Origin: Rhizobium sp. NFR03
Lineage (GTDB): Bacteria > Pseudomonadota > Alphaproteobacteria > Rhizobiales > Rhizobiaceae
Reading direction: 5' to 3'
Assembly (NCBI RefSeq): GCF_900111275.1
Contig: NZ_FOGR01000003.1
Span: forward strand, 124,001 to 188,000
Length of the DNA: 64,000 bases
Made by a program: the position numbers and the translations under genes. Under the pieces are notes generated by a model. The model did no database searches and had not been told where the DNA came from. It worked only from the letters and a program-made list of their open reading frames with translations. Shown one piece after another: positions 55,815-64,000 of the stretch (its first letter is position 1; every line of letters starts with the position of its first letter).

Positions 55815-56318
55815 TCAGACCACCCGGCGATAGAAGCGCGTGTCCAGCGCCATACGCGGGAATGCCGGCGGCAGGTCGCTCGCGTTGATCGCGGAGAACG
55901 CGTTCTTTTCATAGAAGCGGTGTGCTGCAAGAAAGCGGTCTGTGGTGCCAAGCAAGACGACGGATAACCCGTTGACTTTGGCGTGCGCGAAAAGCGTATC
56001 GAGGAGGCGCTGGGCGATGCCGTATATCGCCCCGCGATGGCTTACGGCAACGAACATCTTGCGCAACGCGCCCTGCCCGTCGCCGAAATCTTTCAGCGCA
56101 ATCGTCCCGACGATACGCCCGTCATCCTCGGCGACCCAGAATGCGCCTGCGCCTTGACGGTAGAATCCATCGATATCGGCAAGGTCGGGTTGGTCGGCAG
56201 CCGTGATGGAAAAGCCAAACTCACCGGACTGGATCGGCACGATCAGGTCGACGATACCTGCTTCGTCTCCGGCCCGAGCGGGCCGGATTGTTACAGGTGA
56301 TGTGCGTGTTTCAGCCAC
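55815..56318 (-). CDS. GNAT family N-acetyltransferase
   Basis: A 167-residue acetyltransferase fold. SPVTIRPARAGDEAGIVDLI opens the domain; FWVAEDDGRIVGTIALKDFG is the central strand pair; LRKMFVAVSHRGAIYGIAQR has the acetyl-CoA-binding Q/RxxGxG/A-like loop, here RGAIYG; and RFYEKNAFSAI is the terminal motif. The GTG at 56318 starts the domain directly; the open frame to 56453 runs into pyrG and is rejected. The gap to pyrG is 23 bases, so it is likely in the pyrG transcript. Substrate unknown. Confidence 0.85.
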   Translation of the reverse strand: MAETRTSPVTIRPARAGDEAGIVDLIVPIQSGEFGFSITAADQPDLADIDGFYRQGAGAFWVAEDDGRIVGTIALKDFGDGQGALRKMFVAVSHRGAIYGIAQRLLDTLFAHAKVNGLSVVLLGTTDRFLAAHRFYEKNAFSAINASDLPPAFPRMALDTRFYRRVV

Positions 56319-56341
56319 GGAAACGCCCTGCAACTTCCGCC

Positions 56342-58716
<2,375 letters not shown>

Positions 58717-58915
58717 TTCGTCCAGTCCTGGCTTGAAGCGCGCCGGACCCCGGCGATATCGCCGCTGGTCACCCGCACTTGACGTCTCTTTTGCCGCAAA
58801 TCTTAACGAAAAGCCGGGCACGGAACGGCCGCGTGTTTCCGGCCGCGTCCTCGCAGCGAATTTCGGTTTCGCGGGCTCAATATACCAAGCAGCCCGCTAT
58901 TCCAAGCCCCGATGA

Positions 58916-59686
58916 TCAGCCAAGCAGCTGCTCGTACGCGCGATAGATGGCGAGGAAGTCCTGCGCCTTCAAGCTCGCGCCGCCGATCAGCGCGCCATCG
59001 ACGTTCGCGATACCCATCAGCTCGACGGCATTGCCGGGCTTGACCGAGCCGCCATAGAGGATGCGCATCGCCGCGCCCTCGTCCCCGAAGCGCGCCGTCA
59101 GCTCCTTCCGCATGAAAGCGTGGGCCTCTTCGACGTCAGCCGCCGTCGGCGTCAGGCCGGTACCGATTGCCCAGACGGGTTCATAGGCGATGACGGTGTT
59201 TTCGGCCGTGATGTCGTCCGGCAACGAGCCGTCGAGTTGGCGCTTGAGAACATCCAGCGTCTGGCCCGCCTTGCGCTCGTCACCGGTTTCACCAACGCAG
59301 ACGATGGCTGTGAGGTCGGCGGCCAGAACGGCTTCCGTCTTCGCGCGCACGATCGCATCCGTTTCGGCATGGTCGGTGCGGCGCTCGGAGTGGCCAACGA
59401 TAACATAGGTGCCGAAGCAGTCGGCGATCATTTCGGCGGAGATATCGCCCGTATGCGCACCGGACACGGCAGCATGGCAATCCTGTGCGCCGATGGCGAG
59501 CGGGCTATCGGTGCAGAGCGCCGTGGCAACGTAGAGCAATGTTGCCGGCGGGCAGATGAGCGCCTCGACCTTTTCCGAAAGCGGGCCGGTGACCCCCTCG
59601 GCTATCGCCTTGATCTGGTCGAGAGAGGCGCGCAGCCCGTTCATCTTCCAGTTCCCCGCAACAAGCGGACGCACATCAGGTGTCAT
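58916..59686 (-). CDS. tpiA: Triosephosphate isomerase
   Basis: Interconverts dihydroxyacetone phosphate and glyceraldehyde-3-phosphate. The 256-residue TIM barrel has [13 protein letters not shown] with the catalytic Lys, [17 protein letters not shown] with the catalytic His, and [20 protein letters not shown] with the catalytic Glu, then [12 protein letters not shown]. The ATG at 59686 follows GGGAGAGAAG. It is transcribed alone or with secG (199-base gap, with a 7-bp inverted repeat at 58871-58897). It begins the conserved core region shared with related genomes; the genes to its right differ. Confidence 0.98.
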   Translation of the reverse strand: MTPDVRPLVAGNWKMNGLRASLDQIKAIAEGVTGPLSEKVEALICPPATLLYVATALCTDSPLAIGAQDCHAAVSGAHTGDISAEMIADCFGTYVIVGHSERRTDHAETDAIVRAKTEAVLAADLTAIVCVGETGDERKAGQTLDVLKRQLDGSLPDDITAENTVIAYEPVWAIGTGLTPTAADVEEAHAFMRKELTARFGDEGAAMRILYGGSVKPGNAVELMGIANVDGALIGGASLKAQDFLAIYRAYEQLLG

Positions 59687-59811
59687 TCGGCTTCTCTCCC
59701 GTTTTCCCACGATGGATCGGCCGTAGCAAATCCGCCGGGTCGTGGAAAGCGTTCATCACGCAGTGCTTGAAAAACCTCCGCTCGATGGACGGAAGAGAGC
59801 ACCAGAATCAG

Positions 59812-59837
59812 AAACGCGGGCAGTTCCCCTGCCCGCG
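59812..59837 (-). terminator. Intrinsic terminator of the right-end cluster
   Basis: CGCGGGCAG and CTGCCCGCG make a 9-bp stem followed on the minus strand by TTTCTGATTCT, 22 bases past the aminotransferase stop. Confidence 0.85.
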
Positions 59838-59858
59838 CCTCGTCTCGGGAAGACTGCC

Positions 59859-61328
59859 TCAGCCCATCTGGCTGCCGACGAAATCCTTGACGATCCGAAT
59901 GATACCTCGGCCGAGGAGGTCGTCGAGTGCGTCCACGAACTGATCGACATGGGCGCGCTCGCAGATCAGCGGCGGCTCCAGGCGGATGACGTTGCGATTG
60001 TACTCGGTGAAAGCGACGAGCACATCGTAGTCCCGCAGGAGCAGCGCGCCGATAAAGCCGGAGAGCGAGCCCTTGAGCTTGTCGTCAAGCATGCCGATGA
60101 CGGGTCGCAGCACCAGCGGCATCGTCTGGCTGAAGTCCTGGAACTCAAGCCCGACCATAAGACCCTGCCCCCGGACCTCCTTGATGATCTTCGGGTACTT
60201 CTCGCGCAGTGCATCGAGGCGAGCGAGCAGATAGGCGCCTTGCTCCGCCGCATTGTCGATCAAGCCATCGTCATACATGATGTTCAGCGCTTCGATGGCG
60301 GTGACGCAGGCCTCGCCCATGCCGCCGAAAGTGGCCATCGCGTGGATCATCGCCGTCTTCGGCGTGCCATAGGCCTTCATGTAGATCTCGCGCCGGGCGA
60401 TCATGGCTCCCACTGCCGCCTTGCCGCCGCCGAGCGACTTGGCAAGGGCCGTGATGTCCGGAACCACATTTTCATGCTCGAAGGCGAAGAAGCGGCCCGA
60501 ACGGCCGTAACCGCACTGGACCTCGTCAGCGACCCAGACGACACCGTAGCGGTCGCAGAGCGCGCGGAGATCCCTCCAGAAGCCATCGGGCGCGCGAATG
60601 ATACCGCCGCCGCCCTGGATGGTTTCCAGAACGATCGCTCCGATTTGCGGATCGGCGCGGAAAGCGTTCTCGATCGCCTCGATATTGCCGAAGGGTACGC
60701 GAACGGTATTCCCCGAAACCGAGAAATCCGCGCGGTACAGCGCGCCGTCCGTGATGTTGAGCACGCCCTTCGTCTTGCCGTGGAACGAATTTTCGGCATA
60801 GACGACCTTCGGCCGTTTGGGACCGGCTGCCCGTTCGGCGAGCTTGACGGCGGCCTCCATGACCTCGGAGCCGGACGAGCCGAGAAATACCATGTCGAGA
60901 TCGCCGGGCGAGATGGTCGCGAGATTCTTCGCGAAGGCCGCCGCATATTGCGACATGAAGGCGATCGCGATTTCGTGCCGGTTCTCGTCCTGAAACCGCT
61001 TGCGCGCGTCCAGAAGACGCGGATGGTTGTGGCCAAAGGCGAGCGAGCCGAAACCGCCGAAGAAATCGAGGATCTTCCGGCCGTTCTGGTCGGTATAGTA
61101 CATGCCCTCGGCACTCTCGATCTTCACCTTGTGGAAGCCGAGAAGCTTCATGAAGTGGAGCTGGCCGGGATTGACGTGCTCCTTGAAGAGGGTCGTCATT
61201 TCCGGAACGGTCAATGCCTTGGCGTCCTCGACCGTCAGAAGGTCAGGCTTGGCCACCGGTTTGCGGATGGGCTGCGGTGTTTCGATGGCGGTGGAGTCAA
61301 CGAGGAAACGGGCTGGCGTATCGAGCAT
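59859..61328 (-). CDS. Class III pyridoxal-phosphate aminotransferase
   Basis: A 489-residue aminotransferase of the ornithine/putrescine aminotransferase family. After an N-terminal arm with HVNPGQLHFMKLLGFHKVKI, comes ILDFFGGFGSLAFGHNHPRL; GSSGSEVMEAAVKLAERAAG binds the cofactor phosphate; WVADEVQCGYGRSGRFFAFE has the Asp contacting the pyridine ring, and ITALAKSLGGGKAAVGAMIA holds the cofactor Lys. C-terminal NRNVIRLEPPL contains the Arg for a carboxylate. Start 61328 is nine bases after GAGGGA; the ATG at 61337 is too close. It is the last gene of the cluster with the SDR and DprE1-like genes, hinting that its substrate is a sugar- or lipid-derived ketone or aldehyde rather than putrescine. 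Confidence 0.87.
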   Translation of the reverse strand: MLDTPARFLVDSTAIETPQPIRKPVAKPDLLTVEDAKALTVPEMTTLFKEHVNPGQLHFMKLLGFHKVKIESAEGMYYTDQNGRKILDFFGGFGSLAFGHNHPRLLDARKRFQDENRHEIAIAFMSQYAAAFAKNLATISPGDLDMVFLGSSGSEVMEAAVKLAERAAGPKRPKVVYAENSFHGKTKGVLNITDGALYRADFSVSGNTVRVPFGNIEAIENAFRADPQIGAIVLETIQGGGGIIRAPDGFWRDLRALCDRYGVVWVADEVQCGYGRSGRFFAFEHENVVPDITALAKSLGGGKAAVGAMIARREIYMKAYGTPKTAMIHAMATFGGMGEACVTAIEALNIMYDDGLIDNAAEQGAYLLARLDALREKYPKIIKEVRGQGLMVGLEFQDFSQTMPLVLRPVIGMLDDKLKGSLSGFIGALLLRDYDVLVAFTEYNRNVIRLEPPLICERAHVDQFVDALDDLLGRGIIRIVKDFVGSQMG

Positions 61329-61343
61329 CTGGATCATTCCCTC

Positions 61344-62360
61344 TTACTCGGCCGGCAGGGCGGCGGGCGTGCCGACGGTGCCTGTGGATTTCTTTGCGCG
61401 ATATTCGTCATAGGCGGCGATCAGCATCGCCCCGTCGTTGAACTGGACTTTCCAGCCAAGCTCCTGTTTCAGCTTTCCGGTCTCGCGAACGCACATCTCG
61501 TCGGCGATGAGGTATTGTTCCGGATCCATGATCGGCAGGTTGATCGCGTCGAAGGCGGCAAGCGTCGCCTTGACGGCGAAACCGGGCGTCGGAATGAGGA
61601 TGGATCTGGAGCCTGCATGCTTGATCAGGCCACCCAGAAGCTGGCGGACGGAAGGCGGGTTGTCGGAGCCGAGATTGTAGGCTTCGTTCGGCACGCCGCC
61701 CTTCCAGGCAAGACGCGCGGCTTCCGCGCAATCGAACACGGAAATGAACTGGTACGGCGCCTTGCCCGAGCCGATCATCGGCACCGGCAGGTTCGCATCG
61801 ATCAGCTTGAACAGCTTTTCGAGAATACCGAGGCGACCCGGCCCGATGATGAGACGCGGACGGAAGATCGAGATCCGCATGCCCTTCTCGCGATAGACAT
61901 GGCAGAGCTGCTCGGTCGCCCATTTCGACTTGCCGTACTCGCCGAGCGGCTTCACCGGATGATCCTCAGCCTGCGGCGATTGTACCGTGTGGCCGTAAAT
62001 CATATCGGTCGTGAACTGGACGAGCCGGTTGGCACCTGAAGCAGCCGTCGCCTTCATGATGTTCTCGGCACCGTAATAGTTCACCGGCCAGAAGAACTTC
62101 CAGCGCTTGGCGCGCACCTGCAGCGGCGAGAGCATTTTGGCCGCCATGTTGTAGACCATGTCTTCCGGGCCGATATCGACCTTCATGACCTGCTCGAGAT
62201 CCGTCACATCGCAATGAACAAAGTGGACGCGGCCATGAGCGTAATGCGGCAGGTCGGACTTGACGATGTCGGCAATGAGAACCTGTTCGCCTTCATTGAC
62301 GAGGCGCTCGGCGAGGTGGCGACCGACGAAACCGTCGCCTCCGAAAATGACGTGTTTCAT
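61344..62360 (-). CDS. Extended SDR NAD-dependent epimerase/dehydratase
   Basis: A 338-residue extended short-chain dehydrogenase. The dinucleotide motif is HVIFGGDGFVGRHLAERL, followed by VLIADIVKSDLP, VYNMAAKMLSPLQVRAKRW and the catalytic YGKSKWATEQL (Tyr-x3-Lys) after QFTTDMIYGHTV. IFRPRLIIGPGRLGILEKLF and YQFISVFDCAEAARLAWKGG follow the family. It resembles sugar nucleotide epimerases or 3-beta-hydroxysteroid-like reductases. The start codon overlaps the transporter stop (ATGA at 62357-62360), so translation is coupled. It is 15 bases upstream of the aminotransferase. Confidence 0.88.
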   Translation of the reverse strand: MKHVIFGGDGFVGRHLAERLVNEGEQVLIADIVKSDLPHYAHGRVHFVHCDVTDLEQVMKVDIGPEDMVYNMAAKMLSPLQVRAKRWKFFWPVNYYGAENIMKATAASGANRLVQFTTDMIYGHTVQSPQAEDHPVKPLGEYGKSKWATEQLCHVYREKGMRISIFRPRLIIGPGRLGILEKLFKLIDANLPVPMIGSGKAPYQFISVFDCAEAARLAWKGGVPNEAYNLGSDNPPSVRQLLGGLIKHAGSRSILIPTPGFAVKATLAAFDAINLPIMDPEQYLIADEMCVRETGKLKQELGWKVQFNDGAMLIAAYDEYRAKKSTGTVGTPAALPAE

Positions 62361-62797
62361 GTCGGGCTCCCGATATGGATGGATTTTACGGCCGGGGTAT
62401 CGAGCGCTGCGGCTTCCGCGGGCGTCGAGCGACCGGATTGTGCGATGAGGACGGTTCCGACACAGATGAAGCCGATGCCGGCGATGCGCCACGCGTTCAG
62501 GTCTTCGCGGAAGATGAAGTAGGCGAAGATGGCCACGGCGACGTAGGCGAGGCTGAGGAAGGGATAGGCAAACGAGAGTTCCACCTTCGACAGCACGTAG
62601 AGATGCGACACCATCGATATGGCGAAGGTGGCAAGTCCGGCAAAAACCCACGGGTTGAAGAGGATCTGAAAGAAGCGGGCAATTGCCGTATCCGCCGTAA
62701 ACGTCAGCGGGCCGAGGCTCAGCATTCCCTGCTTCAGCATCAGCTGTGCCGCCGCATTGGTCAGCACGGTAAACAATATGAAGGCCAGGTATTTCAT
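62357..62797 (-). CDS. Small multidrug resistance/EamA-type four-helix membrane transporter
   Basis: A 146-residue membrane protein with four hydrophobic helices (about 3-22, 48-68, 75-95, 103-122), of half-EamA or SMR size, and so probably a dimer. LTNAAAQLMLKQGMLSLGPL resembles the first helix of the ArnE/ArnF aminoarabinose-lipid flippases: the position of EmrE's essential Glu14 is not Glu. FAYPFLSLAYVAVAIFAYFI and EDLNAWRIAGIGFICVGTVL match the third and fourth helices. The ATG at 62797 follows a G-rich site. In this context a flippase for a polyprenyl-linked sugar is more likely than a drug exporter. Confidence 0.85.
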   Translation of the reverse strand: MKYLAFILFTVLTNAAAQLMLKQGMLSLGPLTFTADTAIARFFQILFNPWVFAGLATFAISMVSHLYVLSKVELSFAYPFLSLAYVAVAIFAYFIFREDLNAWRIAGIGFICVGTVLIAQSGRSTPAEAAALDTPAVKSIHIGSPT

Positions 62798-62910
62798 GTC
62801 GTCCCCCTTTTCGGGCGCCCCGTCCGGGCTCGTTCTCGGCTGGAATTCATCGTAAGCCAAAGATTCCACTATTCAGTGAAACTTGCTGATTTCTTTTACT
62901 AAAATTGATT

Positions 62911-64000
62911 TCATCTATTGTCTCGAACAGCCATTGCGGTGCGCCGCCAAAAGTCCGACATCATCGCTGGATCTCGCAATGCCTCAAGCTTCCGCCACTC
63001 CGGAAAAGATGCCTCAAATGTCTGCGGGCTCATACGCGCATCCTTGTAGGGATTGACCGCACCGCCAGCAGAAACAACGATCCGGTCGAGAGCGTCCAGG
63101 AGCTTCAACGTACCCTCGCCCTGGTTCGCGAAATCGAGCGTGAGCGTGAAGCCGGGTCGCGGGAAGGAGAACAGGCCACGCGAGCGGTGCTCGCCGAAGC
63201 GCTTGAGAACCGTGAGGAACGAGCCATGCCCGGCGCTCCGGGCCGTCTCCATCAGCCGCGCTGTGACCGCTGGTGCGACGTCGGCCGGATAAACGCTCTG
63301 GTGCTGGTATAGGCCTTTAGGACCATAGAGACGGTTCCAGTTTCTGATGGCATCGAGAGGATAGAAATAGCCGGACCATTTCACCGTCTCGACCGTCTCG
63401 CCAGCTTTCGCCTTGCGGATATAGGCCGCATTGAAGCCCTTCAGCGTCAGGCGATTGAGAAGGCTGAAAGGCGGCGTGACCGGAATGGCGAGCTTACGTC
63501 CGCTGGGCAAATCGGGAAATTCGCAGGAGGCGTCGGCATGGTCGCCGGCGAGCAGTATGCCCCTGCCCGCGTTGCGGCCTGTCGCGAGCTGGTCGATCCA
63601 GGCGACGGAATATTCATGCTCGGCATCGACGCGGTTGATCATGCCGAAATACGCGTCAAGGGTGTCGAAGCGGATGGCGTGCTGCTGGATGTGGGCGGAG
63701 GGTACCTTCATCATCTGCAGATCGACGTCGAGGATGAGACCGGTCAGACCCATGCCGCCGATCGTGGCGCTGAACATCTCCGGGTTCTCGGTCTCCGAGC
63801 ATGTGAGAACGTCACCATTCGAGCGTAGCAGCGTCAGCCGCCGGATGTGGTTTCCGAACGTTCCCCGGGCGTGGTGGTTCTTGCCATGGACATCGTTGGC
63901 GACCGCGCCGCCAAGCGTGACATGTGCCGTGCCGGGGGTGACGGGCAGGAAGAAGCGATGCGGCACGGCGCGTGCGAGAATGGCCGACAGAGTGACGCCG
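62911..64000 (-). CDS. DprE1-like FAD-dependent oxidoreductase (decaprenylphosphoryl-ribose 2-oxidase family), C-terminal part
   Basis: The frame is open to the right edge, so the N-terminus is missing; 363 codons are visible. GGAVANDVHGKNHHARGTFG is the FAD-binding signature of mycobacterial DprE1 (GGAIASDIHGKNHHS type), and the downstream FYPLDAIRNWNRLYGPKGLY, GHGSFLTVLKRFGEHRSRGL and VNPYKDARMSPQTFEASFP also match that family, including the Lys near the substrate site. DprE1 oxidises decaprenylphosphoryl-ribose at C2, for arabinose synthesis. The site of DprE1 Cys387 reads TLTLDF here, so that Cys is replaced. Rhizobia are known to carry such genes in Azorhizobium (noe genes for arabinosylated Nod factors). 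A 113-base AT-richer gap separates it from the transporter gene. Confidence 0.85.
   Translation of the reverse strand, partial: GVTLSAILARAVPHRFFLPVTPGTAHVTLGGAVANDVHGKNHHARGTFGNHIRRLTLLRSNGDVLTCSETENPEMFSATIGGMGLTGLILDVDLQMMKVPSAHIQQHAIRFDTLDAYFGMINRVDAEHEYSVAWIDQLATGRNAGRGILLAGDHADASCEFPDLPSGRKLAIPVTPPFSLLNRLTLKGFNAAYIRKAKAGETVETVKWSGYFYPLDAIRNWNRLYGPKGLYQHQSVYPADVAPAVTARLMETARSAGHGSFLTVLKRFGEHRSRGLFSFPRPGFTLTLDFANQGEGTLKLLDALDRIVVSAGGAVNPYKDARMSPQTFEASFPEWRKLEALRDPAMMSDFWRRTAMAVRDNR

Overview
The window is GC-rich chromosomal DNA of an alphaproteobacterium, most likely a member of the Rhizobiaceae (Rhizobium/Agrobacterium/Sinorhizobium group). The evidence is the block dusB(nifR3)-ntrB-ntrC-ntrY-ntrX-hfq-hflX, the block tpiA-secG-pyrG / kdsA-eno-ftsB-pdhA-pdhB-pdhC-lpdA-lipA-ratA-cinA-ispDF, the fused IspDF enzyme, a lipoyl domain on the pyruvate dehydrogenase E1-beta subunit, an Usg protein, and a TGA-N9-TCA iron-responsive operator of the RirA type. 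I see no rRNA, tRNA, CRISPR array, insertion sequence, integrase or prophage gene. Coding density is high and almost everything reads as an intact chromosomal gene.

Layout, left to right. At 1-6.3 kb are the 5' end of comEC (cut by the window edge), citrate synthase gltA, a YkuD-type L,D-transpeptidase and fumarase fumC. At 6.5-12.3 kb come a GGDEF diguanylate cyclase, a DUF971-LtrA-deoxyribosyltransferase set on the minus strand, and the molybdopterin operon moaA-mobA-mobB. At 12.3-24 kb are an unusual NodB-fold deacetylase, a long repeat-rich OmpA-family protein, a polar amino-acid ABC transporter without its ATPase, usg, a TPR-methyltransferase, a 3-hydroxyisobutyrate dehydrogenase-like enzyme, an Lrp/AsnC regulator, a uracil-DNA glycosylase-like protein, a thermonuclease and a membrane histidine kinase. 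At 24-30 kb are a ferric iron ABC transporter (fbpABC) with a recognisable promoter and iron operator, and an eptA-dgkA pair for lipid A modification and diacylglycerol recycling.

From 30 to 59.7 kb lies the conserved rhizobial core: hflX-hfq, the ntr nitrogen regulon with dusB, ispDF-cinA, ratA, then lipA, lpdA and pdhCBA (the whole pyruvate dehydrogenase complex plus lipoate synthase), ftsB, eno, kdsA, pyrG, secG and tpiA. Two accessory genes, a PhyH-type dioxygenase and a P-loop kinase, sit between lipA and ratA.

The last 4 kb (59.8-64 kb) is the most interesting accessory region. It is a minus-strand cluster of a DprE1-like FAD oxidoreductase (cut by the right edge), a four-helix SMR/EamA-type transporter, an extended SDR epimerase and a class III aminotransferase. 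The combination suggests synthesis and export of a polyprenyl-linked, possibly aminated, pentose. Smaller signals include a hairpin touching the pdhA ribosome binding site, a three-fold 16-bp repeat in front of the P-loop kinase, and leader hairpins before moaA and the deacetylase.
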